From assembly GCF_003074135.1 (NCBI RefSeq), contig NZ_PPDK01000003.1, forward strand, positions 124,001 to 188,000: a DNA stretch of 64,000 nt. Direction: 5' to 3'. The position numbers were made by a program, and so were the translations under genes. Positions 38,852-47,627 of the stretch are shown in pieces. A model generated the notes under the pieces. It was not told where the DNA came from. It saw only the letters and a program-made list of their open reading frames with translations, and did not search any database. Origin of the DNA: Euzebya tangerina. GTDB taxonomy: Bacteria > Actinomycetota > Nitriliruptoria > Euzebyales > Euzebyaceae. Every line of letters begins with the position of its first letter. Positions within the stretch are counted from its first letter, which is position 1.

Positions 38852-39184
38852 GTGAGCCTCCAACTGACCCAGTTGCGCAAGGGAACACTTGAGTTCTGCG
38901 TGCTCGCGGTGCTTGAGCAGGGTCCGGCGTATGGCCTGGAGATCGCGGAGGAACTCATGGCGCGCGAGACACTGCTGCAAGCCCAGGGAACGCTCTATCC
39001 GCTTCTTGGACGCTTGCGCAAGCGCGGACTGGTGAGCACCCGATGGGAGGAGTCGCCCACTGGGCCACCGCGGCGCTACTACGCGCTGACCGACCTGGGC
39101 CACGAGACAATTGCGACCTTCCGCTCGGTATGGAAACCCTTCTCCGAGGACGTCGACACCATGCTGGGGTCAAGAGATGCCTGA
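38852..39184 (+). CDS. PadR family transcriptional regulator
   Basis: 110-residue winged-helix regulator (LRKGTLEFCVLAVLEQGPAYG; GTLYPLLGRLRKRGLVSTRW; GPPRRYYALTDLG). GTG start. It overlaps the HAAS gene by eight bases; PadR-HAAS pairs act as repressor and membrane partner. Confidence 0.9.
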   Translation: MSLQLTQLRKGTLEFCVLAVLEQGPAYGLEIAEELMARETLLQAQGTLYPLLGRLRKRGLVSTRWEESPTGPPRRYYALTDLGHETIATFRSVWKPFSEDVDTMLGSRDA

Positions 39185-39713
39185 CCGAGTACCAACCGAT
39201 CCGTCTGCTCACCCATTGGCCCACGCCTACCTCGAGGACCTGAGGCGGTCGTTGATGCACACCGATGCGTCCACTCGCGAGGAGGTCGTGAGATCGGTGG
39301 CCGAACACATCCAGCAGGCCATGTCCGCCGGAATGGAGGACGTCGGCGAGATCCTGGACGAGTTAGGACCGGTTGAGGCGATCGCCGCCGACGTGGAGCA
39401 CGACCCACCGCCGGGCGACGTGCGGGAGGCAGCCCCGACGTCCCGCTGGTGGCTGCTACTGGGCAGCGCGGCACTGTCACTCGTTCTGCTGCCACTCGTG
39501 CCATTCCTGGCACTGGCCCTCGGTCTGGCGACTGCGATAGCCAGCTTGATCGCCCGTGTTGCCACGGCTGAACGTCCCTGGCAAATCAGTGCAGCGTTGG
39601 CGATCAGCACGACGACGCTCGTGCTCGGCATCATCGGCGGTCTGTTCCTGGCGCCGAGCCCGACCGGCGGGTCAACGACCGACCTACCCGCCGCACCGGC
39701 CGCGACGGAGTGA
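39177..39713 (+). CDS. HAAS/DUF1700-like membrane protein
   Basis: 178 residues. The N-terminal soluble helical part (about 15-70: HAYLEDLRRSLMHTDASTREEVVRSV, DVGEILDELGPVEAIAADV) is the HAAS signature; about two or three TMs follow (90-160). It is co-translated with PadR. Likely membrane-linked control of the regulator or of envelope stress genes. Confidence 0.82.
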   Translation: MPDRVPTDPSAHPLAHAYLEDLRRSLMHTDASTREEVVRSVAEHIQQAMSAGMEDVGEILDELGPVEAIAADVEHDPPPGDVREAAPTSRWWLLLGSAALSLVLLPLVPFLALALGLATAIASLIARVATAERPWQISAALAISTTTLVLGIIGGLFLAPSPTGGSTTDLPAAPAATE

Positions 39714-39746
39714 GTCCCGGCGGCACCCCCAGTAGGGTGTGCCGGC

Positions 39747-40760
39747 ATGACGGATCGCACCAGCCTCGACGTCCACCTCGTCTCACGCCCCGACGGCGAG
39801 CCGACCCCTGCGAACTTCCGGGTGGTCGAGTCGGCGGTGCGTGAGCCCGGTGAGGGTGACGTGGTTGTGGCCAACCGGTTCATCTCCGTCGACCCGTACA
39901 TGCGCGGGCGGATGCGGGACCGCAAGTCCTACGTCCCGCCGTTCCAGCTGAACGAGACCATGCAGGGCGGCGCCGTCGGCGAGGTGGTGGAGTCGAACAG
40001 CCCGGACCTGCCGGTCGGCACCAACGTCGTGCACGGGCTGGGCTGGCGGCAGTACGCCGTCCTCCCCGCGGCTCAGACCCAACCGGTCGCCGAGGCCGAC
40101 GTTCCCCTGAGTGCCAACCTCGGCGTGCTCGGCATGACGGGCCAGACCGCCTACGTCGGGCTGTTCACGATTGCTGAGATGAAAGAGGGTGACACCGTCT
40201 TCGTCTCCGGTGCCGCTGGTGCCGTTGGGTCCGTCGTGGCCCAGATGGCACGCAATCGTGGCGCGCGGGCCGTGATCGGCTCGGCCGGATCGGCGGAGAA
40301 GGTCGCCTTCCTGACCGAGGAACTCGGCGTGGACGCCGCCTTCAACTACCGCGACGGCTCACCCACTGACCTGCTGGCCGACGCCGCCCCCAACGGCATC
40401 GACGTCTACTTCGACAACGTCGGGGGCGACCACCTCGAAGCCGCCATCCACGCGCTCCGTCCGTTCGGCCGCGTGGCGCTGTGCGGCATGATCGCCCAGT
40501 ACAACGCCACCGACCCCGTTCCCGGCCCGGCCAACCTCATGTTCGCCGTCGGCAAGCGCTTGCGGATGCAGGGCTTCATCGTCAGCGATCACAACGACAT
40601 CCGTCCGGCCTTCCTCCGAGAGGCCGGTCAGTGGCTGGCGGAGGGCAAGCTCCGCCACGACGAGACGGTGGTCGAGGGCATCGAGAACGCCCCCCAGGCC
40701 TTCATCGACATGCTGGCCGGGGCGAACACCGGGAAGATGGTGGTCTCGGTCTCACCCTGA
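39747..40760 (+). CDS. NADP-dependent zinc-independent MDR oxidoreductase (CurA-like)
   Basis: 337-residue medium-chain reductase of the prostaglandin/leukotriene-B4 reductase type. NADPH-binding VSGAAGAVGSVVAQ is at about 153-166; MRGRMRDRKSYVPPF and TAYVGLF occupy the substrate pocket. No zinc ligands. It reduces alpha,beta-unsaturated carbonyls. The ATG at 39747 is 33 bases downstream of the HAAS stop. Confidence 0.92.
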   Translation: MTDRTSLDVHLVSRPDGEPTPANFRVVESAVREPGEGDVVVANRFISVDPYMRGRMRDRKSYVPPFQLNETMQGGAVGEVVESNSPDLPVGTNVVHGLGWRQYAVLPAAQTQPVAEADVPLSANLGVLGMTGQTAYVGLFTIAEMKEGDTVFVSGAAGAVGSVVAQMARNRGARAVIGSAGSAEKVAFLTEELGVDAAFNYRDGSPTDLLADAAPNGIDVYFDNVGGDHLEAAIHALRPFGRVALCGMIAQYNATDPVPGPANLMFAVGKRLRMQGFIVSDHNDIRPAFLREAGQWLAEGKLRHDETVVEGIENAPQAFIDMLAGANTGKMVVSVSP

Positions 40761-40807
40761 GCCTGGTGCCCCTGCGGTGGACCCGACCGAGTGCGACCCT
40801 GGCCGGG

Positions 40808-41383
40808 ATGATCGACACCACAGCCATCTTCATCCACGTCCTGGCCGCGATCGGCATGGTCGGCGGGGGCGTGGCCCAGGTCTACGCCGGGTCTCGGGCT
40901 CGCCAGGCCACCACCTCGCCGATGCTGCGGGAGTGGCTGCGGGCCGTGCGGGTGGCGGGCTTCGTCGTTCTCGGCTCGGCCGTGGCGTCGCTCGCCACAG
41001 GTGGCCACCTCGCCGGCGCGGTGTGGACCACCGACGCGCGGAGCGGCTTCTCCCACCCCTTCATCACCCTTGGCGCCGTGGCGTTGCTCCTCCTCGCACC
41101 GGTCGGGCCCATGATCGGAGGGCGGCGGATCCGCGGGCTGCTGACCGATCTGCCGGACGAGGGCCCGGTCCCCGCTCCGATCCGGAACGCGGTGGGCGCC
41201 CCATCGCTGTGGGGCCCGGTCCACTCGCTGCCCGGGGTGTCCGTTGCGCTGGTCGCTGTGATGATCTACAAGCCCGAGAGTTGGGTGGTCACCGGTGTGA
41301 TCCTGCTGGTCGGGTTTGCGCTCGGATGGGCCCGCGGCGCCACCGTCCAGCGGGGAGCGACGCCGACGCCCGCCACGGGGTAG
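40808..41383 (+). CDS. Small four-TM membrane protein (DUF2269-like)
   Basis: 191-residue integral membrane protein. Its four hydrophobic spans (about 6-25, 48-70, 78-100, 150-175) and the IHVLAAIGMVGGGVAQVY start resemble DUF2269-type proteins. Function unknown. It follows the MDR reductase by 47 bases in the same direction. Confidence 0.7.
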   Translation: MIDTTAIFIHVLAAIGMVGGGVAQVYAGSRARQATTSPMLREWLRAVRVAGFVVLGSAVASLATGGHLAGAVWTTDARSGFSHPFITLGAVALLLLAPVGPMIGGRRIRGLLTDLPDEGPVPAPIRNAVGAPSLWGPVHSLPGVSVALVAVMIYKPESWVVTGVILLVGFALGWARGATVQRGATPTPATG

Positions 41384-41388
41384 GACGG

Positions 41389-42672
41389 CTACTGACCCAA
41401 CGTCCAGAGGAAGTCGAGCAGCCGCTCCGCCGTGCGATGTCGGTGCTCGAACTGTGGCAGGTGGCCGGTGTCCTCCCAGACCTCGACCTCGGCATCGGGT
41501 AGCGCGGCACGGACCACCTCGGCCTGCGTCGGGTTGACCAGGACGTCGCTGTCCCCGAACACCCAGCACGACGGCACCGTCAGGCCGGGGACCCGGTCCC
41601 AGAAGGCATCGTCGTCCTCCTTGCTGACCTGTCTGGCCGTCGAGAAGAGCGCGTTGCGGTGCCGGGCGGCGGCCACGGACTGGAGGACGTCGTCACGGGC
41701 AGCAGCCAGGTTGGCTGCCGGCACCCGTGAGGGGTCAGCCAGCAGCGAGGCCAGCAGACGATCGACCACGGCCCGGCCGATCGACCCGCGGGTCCGCCAC
41801 GGCACCGGCGCTGGCACGCTGTCGTGTGCGCCGGCCTCGGAGCTGTGCGCGATGCCGAGCAGCCGGCGGATGGGACGGTGCGCCTCGAAGCCCATGGCAG
41901 GACAGAGCAGGAAGACACCCTCGAGCAGTTCGGGGTGACGGAGCCCGACCTCGACGGCCAGCCGGCCACCGAGGGAGTTGCCGACCAGCACGGCATCGCG
42001 AACGCGAAGTCCGCTGAGGAGCAGCACGACGGCCTGTGCCAGCCACTCGGGTGTGTAGGGCGCGTCCCAGGGGGCGTCGGAGTGGCCGAATCCCGGCAGG
42101 TCGATCGCGATGACCCGGTGCGTTCGCGCCACAGGGGCGAGCACGGGGAGCAAGGAGACCTTGGAGGCGCCCAGGCCGTGGATGAACACCACCGGATCCC
42201 CATCGGTCGGACCGGCGGTGTACACCGCCAGGCGGACGGGCACGTGGCGACCGCTGCGCATCGGCAGCTCGATCTGGACGGTCCGCATGCGCGGATGCCA
42301 GCCGGACCAGGGAGACCGGGGTGGGCGGCTGAAGAGGCTGTCCAACTCGAGCGCATCGTTCAGGTCTCCCTCGATCCGCAGGGCGCCGCGGAAGAACAGC
42401 TCCAGGCCGCTGACCGCACCTCGACCCAGGTCGTGCCAGGACCGCTGATCCATCCGGATGGTCGCGTCCACCGGATCCTCACCGGGCGTGACCACTCTCG
42501 CGGAGATGTGGTCGCACCCGATGATGACGTCGTGCTCGTCCTCGACGACCAGGCGGAAGATCTTCGTGGTGCCATCGGTCACGCGGCCGGGCAGGTACCG
42601 GCTAACCAGCGCCTGCACGCTGGGGTGAGCGGCGTCGGCGTCGAATACTCGCCGTGACGGTTGGTCGGCCAT
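41389..42672 (-). CDS. SCP2-like sterol-binding domain fused to alpha/beta hydrolase
   Basis: 427 residues. About 25-115 resemble an SCP2 lipid-binding domain (DGTTKIFRLVVEDEHD, ATIRMDQRSWHDLGRG, GALRIEGDLNDALEL). About 130-427 is a complete alpha/beta hydrolase with oxyanion HGLGAS, nucleophile Ser233 in LVGNSLGGR, acid Asp in FGDSDVLV and His in DTGHLPQFEH. The SCP2 part may deliver a hydrophobic ester to the hydrolase. Divergent from the TetR/ABC operon. Confidence 0.83.
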   Translation of the reverse strand: MADQPSRRVFDADAAHPSVQALVSRYLPGRVTDGTTKIFRLVVEDEHDVIIGCDHISARVVTPGEDPVDATIRMDQRSWHDLGRGAVSGLELFFRGALRIEGDLNDALELDSLFSRPPRSPWSGWHPRMRTVQIELPMRSGRHVPVRLAVYTAGPTDGDPVVFIHGLGASKVSLLPVLAPVARTHRVIAIDLPGFGHSDAPWDAPYTPEWLAQAVVLLLSGLRVRDAVLVGNSLGGRLAVEVGLRHPELLEGVFLLCPAMGFEAHRPIRRLLGIAHSSEAGAHDSVPAPVPWRTRGSIGRAVVDRLLASLLADPSRVPAANLAAARDDVLQSVAAARHRNALFSTARQVSKEDDDAFWDRVPGLTVPSCWVFGDSDVLVNPTQAEVVRAALPDAEVEVWEDTGHLPQFEHRHRTAERLLDFLWTLGQ

Positions 42673-42780
42673 CGCCGCGGGACGCTACGTGATGCGGTCG
42701 GACGATTCCACGAGGCCGAGGTGTCCGGACGGGCTTGTGACCGGCGGGCACGTCGATGTCGCCGTCCCAATCGACCGATC

Positions 42781-42816
42781 TTGACGAGTATTGAACAGAT
42801 GTTTAGTATGCTGAAC
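42781..42816 (+). promoter_or_regulatory. Promoter and operator of the TetR/ABC exporter operon
   Basis: -35 TTGACG (42781-42786), 17-base spacer, -10 TAGTAT (42804-42809). The imperfect palindrome GTTTAGTATGCTGAAC (42801-42816; arms match 5 of 6) covers the -10. The expected start near 42816 abuts the GTG at 42817. Consistent with TetR autoregulation and a leaderless mRNA. Confidence 0.7.
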
Positions 42817-43542
42817 GTGAGTTCAAGATCGGCGGAGGCGGCACTCGAGGAGCAATCGACCCCTGCTCGGATCCGGGATGCGGCGATCCGACACATCGCG
42901 GCCCACGGCGTCGCCGACACCACCGCCCGCGGCGTCGCGCGTGACGCCGACGTGTCACCGGGCCTGGTGATCCATCACTTCGGATCGATGGATCGGTTGC
43001 GCGTGGTCTGCGACCAGCATGTGGTTGCGGTCATCCGTCGGAGCAAGACCCGTGCGATGAGCGCAGGCAGCCTGGATCCGCTGGCAGCTGCCCGGGACAC
43101 CTCGATCGACCTCCCCGTGCTCGCCTACCTCGCGCGCACCCTGACCGATGGCAGCCCGCACGTCGCCGAACTCGTGGCCGAGATGGCGGAGGACGCCGTC
43201 GGGTACCTGAAGGCAGGTCAGGAGACCGGTGTGATCGGGCAGGTCGAGGACCTCCGTGGCGCGGCGACCGTGCTGACCATCTGGTCCCTCGGGGCCATCG
43301 TCCTGCACGAACACGTCAACGCCCTGCTCGGCGTGGATCTGCTGTCGACGGACCTGATGACCAGCCCCAAGGCACTGCGGAACTACCAGCTGCCCGCACT
43401 CGACCTGATGTCCGGCGACCTCATCCCCGCCCACGTCCGCGCCCAGATCAGGACGGTGCTGGGAGCGGAGTCCCCGAACGAGCAGCCCCGGGACAGCGAT
43501 CCATCGAGCGAAGAGACGCTCAGCAAGGAGGCCGAGCAATGA
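42817..43542 (+). CDS. TetR family regulator of ABC exporter
   Basis: 241 residues. The TetR helix-turn-helix is at about 20-60 (ARIRDAAIRHIAAHGVADTT; DVSPGLVIHHFGSMDRL). GTG 42817 is chosen from the promoter position; ATGs at 42799 and 42808 lie inside the promoter. The stop overlaps the ATPase start (ATGA). It likely represses the exporter until its ligand appears. Confidence 0.88.
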   Translation: MSSRSAEAALEEQSTPARIRDAAIRHIAAHGVADTTARGVARDADVSPGLVIHHFGSMDRLRVVCDQHVVAVIRRSKTRAMSAGSLDPLAAARDTSIDLPVLAYLARTLTDGSPHVAELVAEMAEDAVGYLKAGQETGVIGQVEDLRGAATVLTIWSLGAIVLHEHVNALLGVDLLSTDLMTSPKALRNYQLPALDLMSGDLIPAHVRAQIRTVLGAESPNEQPRDSDPSSEETLSKEAEQ

Positions 43543-44432
43543 CCGCGTACGCCATCGAGACGACCGGACTGACCAAGGACTACGGGGACGTCCGGGCCCT
43601 GGTCGACCTGACCCTCACCGTCGACCGGGGCGAGGTCTTCGGCTTCCTGGGACCCAACGGGGCGGGGAAGACCACCATGATCCGAACGATCCTGGATCTC
43701 ATCAGGCCGACGGCCGGGCGCGCCCAGATCCTCGGCCTCGACTCGCACGCCGACGCCGTGGAGATCCGGCGCCACATCGGCTACCTGCCCGGTGATCTGG
43801 CGCTGTACCCCAACCTGACCGGCCGGGACACCCTGACCTTCTTCGCCAACCTCCGCGGCGGGGTGGACTGGGCGGTCGTGGACCAGCTGGCCGACCGCCT
43901 CGGGGCCGACCTCTCGAAGAAGGTCGGCGAGTACTCGACCGGGAACCGCCAGAAGATCGGGCTGATCCAAGCCTTCATGAACGAACCGCAGGTGATCATC
44001 ATGGACGAGCCCAGCACCGGCCTGGACCCGTTGGTGCAGCAGGAGTTCCAGGCCCTGATGCGTGAGGTCGCAGACGTCGGGCGCACCGTCTTCCTGTCCA
44101 GCCACACGCTGAGCGAGGTCCAACGGGCAGCCGATCGGGTCGGCATCATCCGTCAGGGACACCTGGTTGATGTCGAGTCGGTCCACGCCTTGCGGTCGAA
44201 AGCCATCCGACGGGTGGAGATGACCTTCGAGGACCCCGTCGACACGGCTCCGTTCTCGGCGCTTGCCGGCGCGGAGGACGTGGAAGTCGACCACCACACG
44301 ATCAGGCTGTCCTGGGGCGGGCACATGTCGGAGCTGTTGGCCGTGGCCGGGGCCCATCAACTCGTCGACATCAACTCCCAGGAAGCCGATCTGGAGGAGA
44401 TCTTCCTGGCCTACTACCGCGAGGAGGCGTGA
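43539..44432 (+). CDS. ABC exporter ATPase (DrrA/CcmA-like)
   Basis: 297-residue ATPase: Walker A GPNGAGKTT, signature-region YSTGNRQKIGLIQAF (degenerate STGNRQK in place of SGGQRQR, usual in this subgroup), Walker B VIIMDEPSTGLD, switch His in SSHTLSEV. C-terminal ~80-residue regulatory extension. Pairs with the permease whose start overlaps its stop. Confidence 0.92.
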   Translation: MTAYAIETTGLTKDYGDVRALVDLTLTVDRGEVFGFLGPNGAGKTTMIRTILDLIRPTAGRAQILGLDSHADAVEIRRHIGYLPGDLALYPNLTGRDTLTFFANLRGGVDWAVVDQLADRLGADLSKKVGEYSTGNRQKIGLIQAFMNEPQVIIMDEPSTGLDPLVQQEFQALMREVADVGRTVFLSSHTLSEVQRAADRVGIIRQGHLVDVESVHALRSKAIRRVEMTFEDPVDTAPFSALAGAEDVEVDHHTIRLSWGGHMSELLAVAGAHQLVDINSQEADLEEIFLAYYREEA

Positions 44433-46081
44433 TGCTCGCCACCATGGCCACGAAGAGCCTGCGCGACCGGTGGACTTCGATCCTGTACGCGGGTGTGGGG
44501 ATCGCGGTGTTGCTGCTGATGACCATGGCGGTCTACACCCAGATCGACACGGCGTTCTACTACGAACTACCGGCACCGATGCTCGAGGCGTTCGGCATCT
44601 CCGCGGACCTCGGGGGCATCGGCGGCATTGCGTACGGCGCGATGTACGACCTGATGGGCGCGATGACGGTGGCTGGTGTCGCCATCTCGATCGGTGCCGG
44701 CGCCGTGGCCGGTGAGGAACAGGCTGGGACGATGGGGTTGCTGCTGGCCAATCCCCGCAGCCGCCGCCAGGTCGTGCTGTCCAAGATCGCAGCACTGGTG
44801 GCCCTGGTGGCGGTTGCCGGCGTGCTGCTGTGGGCGGCGGGCCGGCTCGTGCCCCTCGTACTCGATGTGGACGTGACCGGGATCCAGGTCGCCGCCCTGT
44901 CGACCCATCTGGCGGCCGGAGCCCTCGTGTGGGGGATGCTGGCACTTGCTGTCGGAGCCGTCACCGGCCGTCAGCTGACCGCGGTCGGAGCAGCCGCTGG
45001 TGCGATGGTGATCAGCTGGCTCGCCACCTCCCTCCTCCCGCTGAACGCGTCCACAGCGGAGCTGGCCCGCGCGTTCCCCTGGTACTACTTCAACAGCAGC
45101 CAGCCGGAGCTGAACGGCATCAACTGGGGGCACCTCTCGGTGCTGATCGCGCTGAGCCTGGCGCTCGGCGTGGTCGCCGTCGTGGGGTTCGCCCGCCGAG
45201 ATCTGCGTGGCGGCGGGGGACGGACAGTGCTCGACTGGCTGCGCACGAACCCCCGGACCCGGGCGCTGGCCGAGCGGCTCGCCGGCTCGACGCGCGTCTC
45301 CGGCTTGACGGCCAAGACCATCTCCGACCGGCAGGCGCTCCTCACCGCGTGTTCGCTGATCATGGTCTACCTGGGGCTCGCGTCCGGCCCCCTGTACACC
45401 ATCCTTCCCGAGTCGTTCACCGCCACGTTCGCTGACGCACCAGACGCGCTGCTCGCTGCAGTTGGGGGGGCCGACGTGTCGACGCCCAGCGGTTGGTTGC
45501 AGCAGCAGGTCTTCTCGATCATGTTGCCGCTGGTTGCGATCACGCTGTTGGGTTCGGTTGCTGCACGTGCGCTGTCCGGGGCCGAGGATGATCACACGAT
45601 GGGGTTGGTGCTGGCCAGCCCCGTCTCCCGCACCCAGGTCGTGCTGGGCATCGTCCGAGCCCTGCTGGCCTACGCCCTCGCCCTGGCCGTGGTCACCGCC
45701 GCAATGACGATGGTCGGGGTGGTGCTGGCCGGTCTGGACGTCAGCCTCGTCGGCATCATGACGATCTCGATCCTCGGTTCCCTGCTGGGTCTGGTGCACG
45801 GTGGCATCGCGCTGCTGGTCGCGGCCGCCACCGGTCGCACCAAGGTGGCGATCTACACGGCTGCGGGGATCGGGCTCCTGGGCTACATGATGGAGTCGTT
45901 CTTCCCGCTGGCCGAGTCGTTCGAGCCCCTCGCGGCACTCTCACCCTTCCACTACTTCAACGGGGGAGATCCGCTGTCCGGTGATGTCCCGTGGACCGAT
46001 GCCGGGGTGTTGCTCGTGCTCTTCGGCCTGCTGGCGGGTGCCGCGGTGACGGCGTTCAATCGTCGGGACCTGCGGGGCTGA
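44429..46081 (+). CDS. ABC-2 type exporter permease
   Basis: 550 residues with about twelve transmembrane helices in two duplicated halves, the architecture of actinobacterial exporters of polyketide antibiotics or other drugs. Repeated elements include EEQAGTMGLLLANPRSRRQVVLSK and DDHTMGLVLASPVSRTQVVLG. GTG 44429 or ATG 44432 could start. The substrate is unknown. Confidence 0.9.
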   Translation: MMLATMATKSLRDRWTSILYAGVGIAVLLLMTMAVYTQIDTAFYYELPAPMLEAFGISADLGGIGGIAYGAMYDLMGAMTVAGVAISIGAGAVAGEEQAGTMGLLLANPRSRRQVVLSKIAALVALVAVAGVLLWAAGRLVPLVLDVDVTGIQVAALSTHLAAGALVWGMLALAVGAVTGRQLTAVGAAAGAMVISWLATSLLPLNASTAELARAFPWYYFNSSQPELNGINWGHLSVLIALSLALGVVAVVGFARRDLRGGGGRTVLDWLRTNPRTRALAERLAGSTRVSGLTAKTISDRQALLTACSLIMVYLGLASGPLYTILPESFTATFADAPDALLAAVGGADVSTPSGWLQQQVFSIMLPLVAITLLGSVAARALSGAEDDHTMGLVLASPVSRTQVVLGIVRALLAYALALAVVTAAMTMVGVVLAGLDVSLVGIMTISILGSLLGLVHGGIALLVAAATGRTKVAIYTAAGIGLLGYMMESFFPLAESFEPLAALSPFHYFNGGDPLSGDVPWTDAGVLLVLFGLLAGAAVTAFNRRDLRG

Positions 46082-46159
46082 GCACGGATCGACCTGACGC
46101 AGGTCGGCGCACCACACCACGTACTAGCGTGTTGCCCACACCTGAGGACTGGAGCCACG

Positions 46160-47602
46160 ATGACCAACGCCCCGACACTGCCCGACGGGCTCGTCATAGT
46201 GGTCAAGGAGGAGTGCGAGACCTGCCAGACCGTGGTGGGTGTGCTCACTCGCCTGCAGGCTGAACTCGGGGCGAGCATCTACTCCCAGGACAACCCCGCC
46301 TTCCCGCCAGCAGCCGACGTCGTCCACGACGAGGACCTCTCGGTCAGCTGGCACCACGACATCGAGACGGTGCCCACCTTGATCCGGGTGTCTGACGGCC
46401 ATGAGGTCGAGCGCACCGTCGGCTGGGATCGCCAGGAGTGGCAGCGCATCAGCGGCGTCGAGGATCTTGGTGCCGAACTTCCGGCCATGCGGCCCGGGTG
46501 CGGCTCGATGTCCGTCGACCCCAGCCGCGTGGATGCGCTCCGGGCGCGGTTCTCCGGGTCACGCCTCGCAGCCCGCCGGATCGAGCTCGGATCGGCTGAG
46601 GATCCGATCGAGATGATGTTCTCACGCGGGTGGAGCGACGGTCTGCCGGTGGTGCCGCCCACCGAGGCCCGGGTGACGGCGATGCTGGAGGGCACAGCCC
46701 GCGATCCCGCCGAGATCGTCGCCACCGTCCCACCCGATCTGGTCGATGTAACCGTCGAGAAGGTGGCCATCGCCGCGGTGATGGCCGGCTGTCGGCCGGA
46801 GTACCTCCCCTGGGTGCTGACCGCGGTCGAGGCCACCTGCAACGACACCTTCAACATGCACGGACTCCTGGCCACGACGATGCCCGTCGGGCCGGTGATC
46901 ATCTGCAGCGGCCCCGGGACGCGTGCCATCGGCATGAACGCCGGAGGCAACGCGCTCGGGCAGGGCAACCGCGCCAACTCGACCATCGGTCGGGCCCTGC
47001 AACTGGTGGTGCGCAACGTCGGTGGAGGTCGTCCCGGGGAGGTGGACCGGTCGACCCACGGTGGACCGGGCAAGCTCTCGTTCTGCTTCGCCGAGAACGA
47101 CGGTGACAGTCCGTACGGCCGTCTTGCGGGGGAGCACGGAATCGACGACGGCGTCGATGCGGTGACCGTCTTCGCCGGTGAGGGGCCCCGCTGCGTGGTC
47201 GACCAGATCTCCCGGGAGCCGGACTCCCTGGCGCGGTCCCTCGCGGCTAGCCTGCAGGCCCTCCACCACCCCAAGCTCGTCATCGCCTTCGATGCCGTCC
47301 TGGTGATGGGGCCCGAGCACGCCAGGGTCTTCGCCGACGCCGGGATGGATCGAGAAGAGATCACCGACCTCATCACCTCCCACTGCACCCGACCGGGGTC
47401 GGAGCTCATCCGCGGGGCCGGCGGCATCGCCGAGGGGATCCCGGCGGAGATGGGTGAGATGGAGGCCATCCCGAAGTTCCGGCCCGGTGGATTGATGCTC
47501 GCGTACGCGGGTGGGGGCGCCGGTCTGTTCAGCGAGATCATCGGCGGCTGGGTGAACGGCGAGATGGGCTCGGAGCCGGTCACGCGGGCTGTGCAATACT
47601 GA
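46160..47602 (+). CDS. Thioredoxin-like/large partner of UGSC protein
   Basis: 480 residues. About 1-115 form a thioredoxin-like fold with a CETC redox pair (Cys19, Cys22) and a cis-Pro-like TVPTLIRV. A linker (about 116-145) leads to a large conserved domain (about 150-480) with WSDGLPVVPPT, VEATCNDTFNMHGLLATT, PGTRAIGMNAGGNALGQGN and CFAENDGDSPYG. I recognise these blocks from proteins encoded beside UGSC selenoproteins; no biochemical function is established to my knowledge. GGAGCC precedes the ATG. The UGSC gene starts 25 bases downstream. Confidence 0.82.
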   Translation: MTNAPTLPDGLVIVVKEECETCQTVVGVLTRLQAELGASIYSQDNPAFPPAADVVHDEDLSVSWHHDIETVPTLIRVSDGHEVERTVGWDRQEWQRISGVEDLGAELPAMRPGCGSMSVDPSRVDALRARFSGSRLAARRIELGSAEDPIEMMFSRGWSDGLPVVPPTEARVTAMLEGTARDPAEIVATVPPDLVDVTVEKVAIAAVMAGCRPEYLPWVLTAVEATCNDTFNMHGLLATTMPVGPVIICSGPGTRAIGMNAGGNALGQGNRANSTIGRALQLVVRNVGGGRPGEVDRSTHGGPGKLSFCFAENDGDSPYGRLAGEHGIDDGVDAVTVFAGEGPRCVVDQISREPDSLARSLAASLQALHHPKLVIAFDAVLVMGPEHARVFADAGMDREEITDLITSHCTRPGSELIRGAGGIAEGIPAEMGEMEAIPKFRPGGLMLAYAGGGAGLFSEIIGGWVNGEMGSEPVTRAVQY

Positions 47603-47627
47603 CCCTGTCCCCGACCCGGAGCTGGCC

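Noticed and set aside
43539-44432. Broken ABC ATPase because of the altered signature motif
   Set aside because: STGNRQK-type signatures are usual in this DrrA-like subgroup, and Walker A/B and the switch His are intact.
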